Shown: in pieces, positions 54,877-63,104 of the stretch
Position numbering within the stretch: position 1 is the first letter of the stretch
Layout: every line of letters starts with the position of its first letter
Source: Marinomonas aquimarina
GTDB lineage: Bacteria > Pseudomonadota > Gammaproteobacteria > Pseudomonadales > Marinomonadaceae
Assembly: GCF_900089755.1 (NCBI RefSeq)
Contig: NZ_FLOC01000011.1
Coordinates: 79,112-143,111, forward strand
Reading direction: 5' to 3'
Length of the DNA stretch: 64,000 nucleotides
Translations under genes and position numbers: made by a program
Notes under the pieces: generated by a model
What the model saw: only the letters and a program-made list of their open reading frames with translations
What the model was told of the DNA's origin: nothing
The model's database searches: none

Positions 54877-55377
54877 TTACTTCTTTTTCAAAAAGGTCAG
54901 CGGCGCACGGCAGCTACGACAGATATATTGCGTACCACGCTCGGCACGTCCATGGCGATGGGCAGTAAATTCGTGGGTTTGGCATTGGCATTGATAGAGA
55001 AAGGCATTGCGTGCCTTGGGGACTTCAAAATCGTGGGTACGATGAGCTTCGACGTTAAACAAATGCTCCATCACCGCGATCCATTCTTTGCCATGGGGGC
55101 GCACTTTGCTGCCAAACACTTGATGCACCACGATATGCGCTACCTCATGGGGCACCACATTTTCAATAAATTTGTGCGGGTCTTGTTGCAGCATAAAGGT
55201 ATTAAAGCGCATTTCATTACGCTGTAAATACGCCGTTCCCGCGGTACGCCCGCGTTGCTTAAAGTTATAGCTCGGCGCTTTTAACTTGAGTTTAAAATAA
55301 CGCTCAGCATTGCCCATGCACTCTTGGATCTTGGCATCAATCTGCGGCACATACTGACTCATGGCGAACTTAGTCAT
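54877..55377 (-). CDS. sprT: SprT-family zinc metalloprotease-like protein
   Basis: 166 residues. The HExxH site is VVPHEVAHIVVHQVFG. The C-terminal zinc ribbon is YQCQCQTHEFTAHRHGR to YICRSCRAPLTFLKKK. The layout is that of the SprT fold related to Spartan DNA-protein crosslink proteases. Bacterial SprT function is not settled. It overlaps the recQ stop by 8 bases, so it is coupled to a helicase; this suggests a repair role, which is inference. Confidence 0.9.
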   Translation of the reverse strand: MTKFAMSQYVPQIDAKIQECMGNAERYFKLKLKAPSYNFKQRGRTAGTAYLQRNEMRFNTFMLQQDPHKFIENVVPHEVAHIVVHQVFGSKVRPHGKEWIAVMEHLFNVEAHRTHDFEVPKARNAFLYQCQCQTHEFTAHRHGRAERGTQYICRSCRAPLTFLKKK

Positions 55378-57151
55378 AGGACTCCTTGGCTAAGTTAGGG
55401 GATGCAAATAAAGACTCTGCGTTAAGGCTGGTTAACAGCTCTTTGCTCAACCCCGTAATACGACTGAGAGACGCTAAAGAACTCGGCTTGGCCTCAAACA
55501 CTTTATGCAATTGCACATCGGATAAATGATCGGACACCCGATTGCTGACGCTCCAATGCAACAGTTGATGCCACCCGCCTTGACTGTATTGGCTCATGTC
55601 CGCGTCTTTAAGCGCTGGGTAAAACCAATCTGAGGTAATGATTAACTGCTCCTCAGCACGCAACACGCGGCGGCTTTTCTCGGCCAAGGCGACGGCAAAG
55701 GGCACCACACTTTGCTGCAGCAAGTAACCTTTCGCCAACAACAGGCGTATCACCGCTTTCCACTGGGTTTCATCTAAGGCTTTACCTTGGCCAAACAAAG
55801 GGTGCTGCTCTAGGGCAAAATTAGTCACGCTTTTAATACGTTTACCCAGCAAACAATTTATCAACGCCGAAAACGGCACCCCACCCTTGGTGTGGTACAC
55901 CAAACTGAGAAGTTTTTGCGCGGCCACCGTGACATTGTGTTGCTTTGATTGTTGCAAACAGCGATCGCAATTGCCGCAATCCTGCTCAGCCGTTTCAGAA
56001 AAGGCAGACAATAACGCCCGACGTCGACATACAGCATGCTCCAAGCAATCCATTAAGCGCCAAAATTCATCTTCTAATTGCTCTTGGCGCACAAACTGCC
56101 AAGTTTGCAGAATGTCCTGCAACCCATAAAACAATAACGCTTGGGCAGGTCGGCCATCACGACCAGCACGACCGATTTCCTGTGCGTAGTTCTCCAATGA
56201 CAGGGGTAAATCCATATGCACCACAAAACGCACATGCTCTAAGTCCACCCCCATGCCATAGGCCGTCGTGGCCACCATGACTTGCACGGCGCCCTTGGCG
56301 AAGTTGCTATGGGCTTGATCGCGTTCGGCAGCCGATAAACTGGCGTGATAGCAGCTTGCTGTGATGCCCTGCTCATTAAGCCAGTGCGCCAATTCCTCGG
56401 TTTTATTACGAGCGCGACAATAGATGATGCCAGGCTGAGCCATGCCGTCTTTCATCAAAAAAGAGAGTAACTGTTGTTTGGCACGGCGCTTTTGCGAGAT
56501 TTGCAGACGAATATTGGGCCGATTAACGCTTTCACGCACCACCTCAGGCGCATGTAATTGCAGCGCTTCGCTGACTTGCATTTGATTCTCTGGCAATAGC
56601 GTACCGGTTAAGGCAATCACTGGTGCAGCTGGGAAAATCTCTTTCAAGCAGCCCAACTGAGCGTATTCTGGGCGAAATTGACTGCCCCAACGAAGCACAC
56701 AGTGGGCTTCGTCGATGGCTATACAGGACACATCAATGTCTTCTAACAGTCCGATCACACTGCTTTGCAGCAGCTTCTCCGGCGACATATAGAGAATTTC
56801 CACATCCCCATGACGCAAGCGCCAATAGAGGTCGTTTTGCTCGGCGCCATTTTGCGTTGAGTTAAGGAACTCCGCCTTAATACCCAACTGCTGTAGCTGT
56901 TGTACTTGTTGCTGCATGATCGCAATCAGCGGGCTCACCACTAGCCCAACCCCTTGGCGCGCCAAGGAGGCCACTTGGTAAATCGCGGACTTACCAGCAC
57001 CGGTCGGCAGCAGAGCCAGAACATCATTGCCCTGTAATAAGGATTCAACACAAATTTGCTGTGATCCTATATAGTCTTGATAACCTAAACGTTGTAATGC
57101 GCGATAAGCATTATCAAGGGCAACGGAATCGATTTTGATCGGCTTGCTCAT
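55370..57151 (-). CDS. recQ: Divergent RecQ-family ATP-dependent DNA helicase
   Basis: 593 residues. Walker A is LPTGAGKS (48-55; RecQ usually GGGKS), and the DEAH box is at 147-150. The aromatic-rich loop reads CVLRWGSQFRPEY, with Ser-Gln replacing the His-Asp of the usual WGHDFRPEY. Motif III is LTGTL rather than LTATA. The helicase C-domain YAQEIGRAGRDG is intact. The zinc site (CRRRALLSAF, CGNCDRC) and a winged-helix region follow. The C-terminal end is not a clear HRDC. It is a RecQ-like 3'-5' helicase, but possibly a side branch rather than the RecQ orthologue. Coupled to sprT. Confidence 0.88.
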   Translation of the reverse strand: MSKPIKIDSVALDNAYRALQRLGYQDYIGSQQICVESLLQGNDVLALLPTGAGKSAIYQVASLARQGVGLVVSPLIAIMQQQVQQLQQLGIKAEFLNSTQNGAEQNDLYWRLRHGDVEILYMSPEKLLQSSVIGLLEDIDVSCIAIDEAHCVLRWGSQFRPEYAQLGCLKEIFPAAPVIALTGTLLPENQMQVSEALQLHAPEVVRESVNRPNIRLQISQKRRAKQQLLSFLMKDGMAQPGIIYCRARNKTEELAHWLNEQGITASCYHASLSAAERDQAHSNFAKGAVQVMVATTAYGMGVDLEHVRFVVHMDLPLSLENYAQEIGRAGRDGRPAQALLFYGLQDILQTWQFVRQEQLEDEFWRLMDCLEHAVCRRRALLSAFSETAEQDCGNCDRCLQQSKQHNVTVAAQKLLSLVYHTKGGVPFSALINCLLGKRIKSVTNFALEQHPLFGQGKALDETQWKAVIRLLLAKGYLLQQSVVPFAVALAEKSRRVLRAEEQLIITSDWFYPALKDADMSQYSQGGWHQLLHWSVSNRVSDHLSDVQLHKVFEAKPSSLASLSRITGLSKELLTSLNAESLFASPNLAKESYD

Positions 57152-57209
57152 GGTTTTTTAGTACTGATGTGTTTAAACTGTGTCGCGATTGAATAATAGG
57201 AAAACCTAA

Positions 57210-57875
57210 ATGCAACACCAACCTCTTGATGACCTAGAACTTGAAGAACTAGAAAACTTTTTGGACTCTGATGCTGTTCACGAAGATTGCCAGAATTTTG
57301 TCATGGCGCACGGTTTTTTAACAGCCCTAGCGATCAGCCCAGAAGCACCAGCACCGTCGCAGTGGTTGCCTGTCGTATTCGAAGAAACACCGGAGTTTAC
57401 CTCTGAAAAGGAACAAAAGCACATTGAGAATCTGCTGATTCGTCTTTTTGCTGACCTTCAGAAAGAGCTAGAATCCGAAGATGACTTCCTTGTGCCTTGC
57501 GATATCGAAGTCAGCCATAACCCAGATGAGCTAAGCGAGCTGGAAGAATGGGCATCAGGCTTTATGGAAGGCGTGTTCTTTACTGAGCGCTTCTGGTTCG
57601 AATCTGAAAAGGAAGAAGAAGTAGCTGAGTGCCTACTACCATTCATGGTGGCATCGGGCCTATTTGAAGACGAAGAAGTTCAGCAAATCCGTGAAAGCGA
57701 GAAACTGACTCAGTCTTGCATCGATCAGATCCCGCAGTTGATCACTGACCTATTCCTAGTACTGCGTACTGAACCAGAGAAAAAGGCCTTCAAACCTAAG
57801 CCACATAACAAGGGCAAAGGCAACAATAAAGGCAAAGGCGGAAAAGGTGGCAACAAAGGCGCCAAAAAACGCTAA
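57210..57875 (+). CDS. UPF0149 (YecA/YgfB) family protein with Lys/Gly-rich tail
   Basis: 221 residues. The acidic helical UPF0149 domain covers about 8-185; AHGFLTALAISPEAPAPSQWLPVVF and EWASGFMEGVFFTE are clear signatures. Most YecA proteins end in a SEC-C zinc motif. Here the tail (about 190-221) is instead a Lys/Gly/Asn low-complexity stretch with KGKGNNKGKGGKGG. Such tails often bind nucleic acid or ribosomes, but that is inference. It is divergent from recQ, with AGGAAA before the ATG. Confidence 0.87.
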   Translation: MQHQPLDDLELEELENFLDSDAVHEDCQNFVMAHGFLTALAISPEAPAPSQWLPVVFEETPEFTSEKEQKHIENLLIRLFADLQKELESEDDFLVPCDIEVSHNPDELSELEEWASGFMEGVFFTERFWFESEKEEEVAECLLPFMVASGLFEDEEVQQIRESEKLTQSCIDQIPQLITDLFLVLRTEPEKKAFKPKPHNKGKGNNKGKGGKGGNKGAKKR

Positions 57876-57906
57876 TTCGCTGACCCAGCGCAGCCGATAA
57901 AAAAGA

Positions 57907-57934
57907 AGCCGCATTCACTCGAATGCGGCTTTAA
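57907..57934 (+). terminator. Intrinsic terminator between the YecA-like and Spy-like genes
   Basis: The 11-bp stem AAGCCGCATTC-ACTC-GAATGCGGCTT has T on the plus side and a TTCTTTTTT stretch on the minus side, so it serves both convergent genes. Confidence 0.85.
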
Positions 57935-57985
57935 TGCTTTCCTAATAAGGAAAAAGGGAAACCGAAATTTGCAGGCGGTGACGCA

Positions 57986-58456
57986 CTAGTGCTTGCCACC
58001 TGACGACTCAAGGACTTGGATCTGCTCATCGCTAAGAAGCTCATAGAACTTGTGTCTAATTTCAGCTTGTTGGACATCTAGTTGCACCATGAGTTCACTA
58101 CGCTGCTCAGCCAGCTCTTCGATCTGATCCACGTAATCATCGTCCTTTGGATCCAGACTAATCATTGGGCCACGTAGCTTTTGCATCGCTTGCGCCACGT
58201 TATGACGTTCCTGACGGGCCTCAGCAAACAACTTGCTCGCTTCTTCCTTGGTCTCCACGTCCATCTGCAACGTCAGCGCCATGCGATCCAAGGCAGGCTC
58301 TGAGTAAGGGTCCATCACACGCGGGGCTTGCTGCGCTTGCGTGGGCGCTGTTGCTACCTTACCCTCTGCCAAGCCAGTGGTCGCAAAAGAGGCGGCCATC
58401 ACAGTCGCCAAACCCATTGCACCAAGTTTAAAAGCTTTTCCATTGAACATTGTCAT
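57986..58456 (-). CDS. Spy/CpxP-family periplasmic protein
   Basis: 156 residues from the ATG at 58456, which follows GAGGTG. An upstream in-frame Met lacks a ribosome site. The signal peptide ends near GLAEG (about 1-30). The mature protein is mainly alpha-helical and charged, with two LTxxQ-like motifs (LTLQMDV and LLSDEQIQVL). This is typical of the Spy/CpxP cradle chaperones and metal-resistance relatives that bind unfolded periplasmic proteins. No Cpx two-component genes are adjacent. Confidence 0.78.
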   Translation of the reverse strand: MTMFNGKAFKLGAMGLATVMAASFATTGLAEGKVATAPTQAQQAPRVMDPYSEPALDRMALTLQMDVETKEEASKLFAEARQERHNVAQAMQKLRGPMISLDPKDDDYVDQIEELAEQRSELMVQLDVQQAEIRHKFYELLSDEQIQVLESSGGKH

Positions 58457-58864
58457 ATCCGCACCTCTTTGCTGATTGCTTTTGATCAATTCATTATGAC
58501 CAGATCCCTGTCAGTGTGTGTCAAACACGCGAAAGGCAAAGTAAAGAAAAACCACCACTAACTGCACATTCAAACAATCTGTCAGCCACCCGCCAAAGCG
58601 TGCATGTCCCTGCGCATTTCGAGCCATTTTGATCACTCTCGGTAACGGGTCACTCCCCTGCCAACGACGGGATATAACAACTCGCTATAAAAGTTATAAA
58701 TCTCCTAGGTAGCTGACAATAAATGGTTAAATCCCAATGTTTGTAATAATTGTCATCTTTCTAAGCCACTAGATGGCAGAGAATGCCCCTACAGTTAATA
58801 GCAGATTTACAGCGTCATCCTATTGTTGGACGGCGCTCTCACTTAAACAGGAAAGGAGCTTTCT
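58457..58864. other. 408-base intergenic region between the Spy-like gene and gldA
   Basis: This divergent promoter region has no ORF that I can support. On the minus strand TTGACA and CATAAT occur before the Spy-like gene but are 20 bases apart, so that promoter is doubtful. On the plus strand an AT-rich stretch (CTATAAAAGTTATAAATC) and the gldA ribosome site AAAGGAG are visible. The ribosome site lies in a small GAAAG-GAG-CTTTC dyad. I see no clear CpxR, sigma-54 or RNA-gene signature. Confidence 0.6.
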
Positions 58865-59974
58865 ATGTCTCTTAGTGAACGCACAGTGACATCACCAAAG
58901 AAATTCATCATCGGTTCTGGTCTACTGGCCAACATGGCCGACTACGTCGCAGCATTTGGTGACAATGTTTTGATTCTAAGCGATGAGTTCATCCTAGATC
59001 GCGCGGCGACTCAAGCGACACCAGCGCTAGAAAAAGCCGGCATTCAAAGCAAAGTAGAGAAATTCCAGTACGAATGTACCGACAAAGAAATCAACCGTGT
59101 AGCGGACCTTGCACAAACACAAGGCGCCAACGTGATCGTCGGTATCGGTGGTGGTAAGACCCTAGACTGTGCCAAAGCGGTGGCTTACAACAACAAAATC
59201 TCAGTGGTGTTGTACCCAACCATTGCTTCAACGGATGCGCCTTGTACCGCGCTTTCCGTTATCTACAAAGAAGACGGCGAATTCGACCGTTACCTATTCT
59301 TGCCACAAAACCCTGATGCCGTGATCGCCGATACTGATATCCTAGCCGCAGCACCCGCGCGTTTCTTTGCGGCAGGCGTCGGTGATGCCCTAGCGACCTA
59401 CTTTGAAGCACGTGCTTGTTACGCCTCTGACGGCATCAACCTGGTACTGAAAAAGCCTTCTCGCACCGGTCTTGGTCTGGCCAAGTTGTGTTTCGAACTG
59501 CTCAGTGAAAACGTTGAAGCGGCGATGGATGCGGTACGAAACAAAGTTTGCACACCTGCCCTTGAGCAAACCATCGAAGCGACTATTTACCTAAGCGGCG
59601 TCGGCGCAGAAGCCGGCGGCCTAGCGGCAGCGCACGCGGTCAACAACGGTATGTCAGCAGTGCCTTCCCTGCACCATGTGCAACACGGTGAAAAAGTGAC
59701 CTTTGGTCTGCTGACTCAGCTGGTACTGGAAAACGCACCTAAAGAAGAAATCGACGAAGTGGTTCGTATTATCAAAGTAGCAGGTTTACCCCTGACGCTT
59801 GAAGACATGGGTCTAACGGAATTCGTTGAATCAGAGTGGCGCACTGTGGCGAGCATCGCTTGTGCCGAGGGTGACACCATGGGCAATATGGAAAAACCAG
59901 TCACGGAGAACGACGTCTACAACGCCATGGTAGCAGCCAATGCTATGGCCGAGCGTTACAAAGCTCAGGCTTAA
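58865..59974 (+). CDS. gldA: Glycerol dehydrogenase (NAD+)
   Basis: A 369-residue iron-containing-type alcohol dehydrogenase. The NAD-binding loop is GGGKTLDCAKAVA. YPTIASTDAPCTALSVIY is a GldA signature. Zinc ligands are Asp in GVGDALATYFEA, His in GLAAAHAVNNG and His in HHVQHGEKV. It oxidises glycerol to dihydroxyacetone. No dihydroxyacetone kinase gene is adjacent. AAAGGAG lies 6 bases before the ATG. It is monocistronic with its own terminator. Confidence 0.93.
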   Translation: MSLSERTVTSPKKFIIGSGLLANMADYVAAFGDNVLILSDEFILDRAATQATPALEKAGIQSKVEKFQYECTDKEINRVADLAQTQGANVIVGIGGGKTLDCAKAVAYNNKISVVLYPTIASTDAPCTALSVIYKEDGEFDRYLFLPQNPDAVIADTDILAAAPARFFAAGVGDALATYFEARACYASDGINLVLKKPSRTGLGLAKLCFELLSENVEAAMDAVRNKVCTPALEQTIEATIYLSGVGAEAGGLAAAHAVNNGMSAVPSLHHVQHGEKVTFGLLTQLVLENAPKEEIDEVVRIIKVAGLPLTLEDMGLTEFVESEWRTVASIACAEGDTMGNMEKPVTENDVYNAMVAANAMAERYKAQA

Positions 59975-59997
59975 TCGCATTTAGCGTTTGAACTGTC

Positions 59998-60031
59998 AAA
60001 GGTGGCGTACAAATCGTGCGCCACCTTTTTT
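59998..60031 (+). terminator. Intrinsic terminator after gldA
   Basis: The stem AAAGGTGGCG/CGCCACCTTT with an 11-base loop is followed by a T run, 23 bases past the stop. Confidence 0.85.
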
Positions 60032-60177
60032 GATCGCACCATTAATGAATACAGCTAATAAATGGTAGAAATTTAACGCTATTGTTATGAGAATGTCACA
60101 TAAGTATCTTATCAATAAAGCAACGGCGCTTAAATATTCACCAGCGCCAACGAATACAGACTTTATAGGAGTTTTAT

Positions 60178-61152
60178 ATGACTGATACAGCATTGAACCT
60201 AACACAAGAATGGGACAAGACGTTCGCTAAAAGTGATCTGGTTGAGCACAAGAAAGTGACCTTTAAAAACCGTTACGGCCTAACCCTAGCCGCTGACCTA
60301 TACACACCAAAAGGTGTGACTGGCGAGCTAGCGGCGATCGCAGTCAGCGGCCCGTACGGTGCGGTAAAAGAACAAGCCTCTGGCCTATACGCACAAACCA
60401 TGGCAAAAAAAGGCTTCGTGACCTTAGCGTTTGACCCATCTTACACGGGTGAAAGCAGCGGTGAACCTCGTCACGTGTCTTCTCCTGACATCAACACCGA
60501 AGATTTCAGTGCTGCGGTAGATTTCCTAGGCCTACAAGACAAGGTTGATCGTAACCGTATCGGTGTGATCGGTATCTGTGGCTGGGGCGGTATGGCACTT
60601 AACGCAGCAGCGGTAGACACGCGTATCAAAGCTGTCGCGACAGCCACTATGTACGACATGAGCCGTGTGATGTCTAAAGGCTACAACGACAGCACAACAG
60701 ATGAAGATCGCATCAACGCCCTTCAGTTCCTAAACGAACAACGTTGGAAAGATGCCGAAGCAGGCGAGCCAGCGGTTGGTCCAGTATCGCTAGAACTTCA
60801 AGGTGGCGAGCCACAATTCGTAGTGGAATACGCAGGCTACTACAAGTCCACTGACCGTGGTTTCCACCCACGCGCGATCAACTCAAACGCATCTTGGACG
60901 CTGACCAACCCACTGTCATTTATGAACATGCCTCTGCTGTCATACATCGACAAGATTTCGCCACGCCCTGCTCTTCTGATGCACGGTGACAAAGCGCACT
61001 CTCGCTACTTCAGCGAAGCAGCGTTCGAGAAATTACAAGAGCCAAAAGAACTCGTGATCGTGGAAGATGCCAACCACGTTGATCTGTACGATAACTTCGA
61101 CAAGATCCCACTAGACAAGCTAACGGACTTCTTCACGACTAACTTGAAGTAG
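60178..61152 (+). CDS. Alpha/beta hydrolase with cysteine nucleophile (dienelactone-hydrolase-like)
   Basis: 324 residues. The fold is shown by LAADLYTPKGVTG, SGPYGAVKEQ and FDPSYTGESSGEPR, and the nucleophile elbow is IGICGWGGMAL. The nucleophile position is Cys134, not Ser, as in dienelactone hydrolase. The acid is probably in LMHGDKAHSRY and the His in EDANHVDLYDNF. The substrate is unknown. It has its own TAGGAG ribosome site and terminators on both sides, so it is not an obvious operon partner of gldA. Codon bias suggests good expression. Confidence 0.85.
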   Translation: MTDTALNLTQEWDKTFAKSDLVEHKKVTFKNRYGLTLAADLYTPKGVTGELAAIAVSGPYGAVKEQASGLYAQTMAKKGFVTLAFDPSYTGESSGEPRHVSSPDINTEDFSAAVDFLGLQDKVDRNRIGVIGICGWGGMALNAAAVDTRIKAVATATMYDMSRVMSKGYNDSTTDEDRINALQFLNEQRWKDAEAGEPAVGPVSLELQGGEPQFVVEYAGYYKSTDRGFHPRAINSNASWTLTNPLSFMNMPLLSYIDKISPRPALLMHGDKAHSRYFSEAAFEKLQEPKELVIVEDANHVDLYDNFDKIPLDKLTDFFTTNLK

Positions 61153-61171
61153 GCGTTAGCCCACTAAAAGC

Positions 61172-61206
61172 AAAAAGGCAGATCACTCAGTGATCTGCCT
61201 TTTTTA
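61172..61206 (+). terminator. Intrinsic terminator after the hydrolase gene
   Basis: The long stem AAAAGGCAGATCA-CTCAG-TGATCTGCCTTTT is followed by T residues. It lies between convergent genes and may serve both. Confidence 0.9.
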
Positions 61207-61227
61207 CATCTATAGAGACCCGCTTTT

Positions 61228-61728
61228 CTAGCCGTGGTCGCGCGGCATAAACACCATATCAGTAATACCCACATCAATACCATGCTGCGATAACAGCGTT
61301 GTCACCTGCCCGCGATGGTGTGTCTGGTGATTAAAAAAGTGCGCCACCGCAAACCACAGTTCGAACTCTTTTGGTTCTGGATTAACAATACTGGTGTAAC
61401 GCAAAGTCCCCGCCAACTGCTCTTCGCTTAGTCCTGCCACATATTCACTAATGGCTTTATCGGTCACAATACGATCCTGCTCCAATGCGGCAAAATCGCT
61501 ATGCAGTCCCTGATCCAAACCCGCCACCGAAAACGGTTTACCCGTCATACGGCCTAACCAAATCTTATCCGCCACTAGCAAATGATTCAGCGTACCGTGG
61601 ATGGATTTGAAAAACGCCCCACGATCTTTCTTACGCTCTGCATCACTTAAGGTACGCACCGCATAGTAGAGCTTCTTATTCATCCACGAGTTGTAATGGG
61701 CAAGTTCTTTGGCTAGGGCTGGGGTCAT
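61228..61728 (-). CDS. DinB/YfiT-fold protein
   Basis: A 166-residue four-helix bundle. Three histidines expected to bind a divalent metal are visible in TLNHLLVADKIWLGR and HFFNHQTHHRGQVTTLL, and the N-terminal HYNSWMNKKLY is typical of the family. Members act as thiol-dependent S-transferases or are unassigned. No SOS box is visible upstream despite the family name. Confidence 0.86.
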   Translation of the reverse strand: MTPALAKELAHYNSWMNKKLYYAVRTLSDAERKKDRGAFFKSIHGTLNHLLVADKIWLGRMTGKPFSVAGLDQGLHSDFAALEQDRIVTDKAISEYVAGLSEEQLAGTLRYTSIVNPEPKEFELWFAVAHFFNHQTHHRGQVTTLLSQHGIDVGITDMVFMPRDHG

Positions 61729-61916
61729 GGCAGTGGTCTCTGGTTGGTTTAATTTTTGATCATCAGTTTGAAGTTAAAACTACTCGCTTACTTTTTACGT
61801 AACAAGGGACGAGCATACAAAAAAATATCAATACAGTTTTAGAGCTCAATTATTTGGACCATATATATGATGGAGGTATAGTGACCACATAAATAAGAGA
61901 TTATAGGGACCATTTA

Positions 61917-62657
61917 GTGAACAATCTTGATATGAATAACCCCGCATTAAGGCTTCATGACATTCTAGAAAAAGGAATGAAACATGACCCTAGACAAAAA
62001 ACAAAGGACGTTTGGAAATCCATCTTAGAGGTTGAAGATGACTTCCATCTTTTCGGTAAAATTTCAGCAGTACAGCTACTAGTTACAGAAATAGTATGCA
62101 GTTTCGAAAGGTATGATCCTGTTAACTACAAGAGATACTGTTCTTGGCTACCCCAGCTTGAAACCGCATTTAATCAGCAAAACCTAAATGGTGACTGGAA
62201 TACGTTCAAAAGTTTTATAAATCAAAACACTTTGGATGGTATTTCAACATCAGCACTTGCGATGAGTCACTTCTCAAATTCAAAAAAAGTTTCTGAGGAA
62301 AACTTACTTAGCTTACGAAAGCACACTAATTGTTTGATAGAGGAATTAAAGAGCTCAGATTTGGAAAGTGATATCCGTCTATTTATTCTTGATCACCTTT
62401 ACTCCATTTTAAGGGCTCTAGATGAATATAAAATCAAAGGCCCTGAATACTTAATCGAGAAAATTGAGAGAGCTGCCGGAAGTGCTGCAATAAAAGCTAA
62501 CACTCAACAGATACCTAAAGCTAAATTCCACTCTTTCATGAATTACATCGCTAATGCTGCAACTATTGTCGGCCTATGTAATAGCGTAAGTGACTTTACT
62601 GGGCTAGAAAGCCCAACAGATATAGTTGAAATTACACTCAATTCACTTAAGAACTAA
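61917..62657 (+). CDS. Hypothetical protein, unrecognised
   Basis: 246 residues from a GTG start with AGGGA 8 bases upstream; the ATG at 61932 lacks a ribosome site. It is predicted mostly alpha-helical and soluble, with a mildly hydrophobic segment near the C-terminus (about 209-230, FMNYIANAATIVGLCNSVSDF). I see no known motif. AT-rich codon choice (AAA, ATA, TTA, AGA) contrasts with the core genes upstream, so horizontal acquisition is likely. It opens the accessory-looking right end. Confidence 0.7.
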   Translation: MNNLDMNNPALRLHDILEKGMKHDPRQKTKDVWKSILEVEDDFHLFGKISAVQLLVTEIVCSFERYDPVNYKRYCSWLPQLETAFNQQNLNGDWNTFKSFINQNTLDGISTSALAMSHFSNSKKVSEENLLSLRKHTNCLIEELKSSDLESDIRLFILDHLYSILRALDEYKIKGPEYLIEKIERAAGSAAIKANTQQIPKAKFHSFMNYIANAATIVGLCNSVSDFTGLESPTDIVEITLNSLKN

Positions 62658-62887
62658 TTCAGTAAGAGATAGCATCTGAGTCATGGAAGCTATAGCGCAA
62701 CTAATGTTCGAAATAGGCGTGTTTACTCAGTCTACTTTGCCTCATTTCACCGCTGGGCACCGCCAAACTAAGAGGACATTGAAATTTTCAAATTAGTTGC
62801 AAACATTCTAATTGAATGCTCTATGACATCTTTTAAAATAGGAACGCTTTAATTGAAGCACTTAAACATGGAATAAAGGACTAGTTT

Positions 62888-63019
62888 ATGAAGAAATTAA
62901 TCTCGTTGGTATTTGTAGCATTTTTCACTCTTTCATCTACCGCATTTGCTCATAGCGGTGGTACAAACTCAAATGGCTGCCACAACAATAGCAAGACTGG
63001 TGACTACCACTGCCACTAA
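62888..63019 (+). CDS. Tiny secreted YHYH-type protein
   Basis: 43 residues. AAAGGA lies 7 bases before the ATG. A clean signal peptide (1-21, MKKLISLVFVAFFTLSSTAFA) leaves a mature peptide of about 22 residues, with HSGGTNSNGCHNNSKTG followed by DYHCH. The HSGG...GCH...YHCH pattern is seen in many small secreted bacterial proteins called YHYH-domain proteins; metal binding is likely but unproven. A hairpin follows the stop. Confidence 0.8.
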   Translation: MKKLISLVFVAFFTLSSTAFAHSGGTNSNGCHNNSKTGDYHCH

Positions 63020-63026
63020 AATAGAA

Positions 63027-63049
63027 AAAGGGCGCATTTAGCGCCCTTT
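63027..63049 (+). terminator. Probable terminator after the YHYH gene
   Basis: The hairpin AAAGGGCGC-ATTTA-GCGCCCTTT lies 8 bases past the stop. The following CATCTG is a poor T tract, so efficiency is uncertain. Confidence 0.6.
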
Positions 63050-63104
63050 CATCTGTTCATAGACGCACTCATATACACCATTTACTCTCGATGGCCTTTA
63101 TTGA

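Noticed and set aside
58500..58560. GTAAA-like repeats upstream of the Spy-like gene suggesting a CpxR box
   Set aside because: The repeats are spaced by six rather than five bases and one half is CGAAA, so the match is too weak.
58760..58860. TGGCAGAGAATGC upstream of gldA as a sigma-54 promoter
   Set aside because: GG and GC are 8 bases apart instead of 10.
62683..62796. A possible 37-residue ORF between the 61917 gene and the YHYH gene
   Set aside because: No ribosome site, no signal or motif, and a composition expected by chance.
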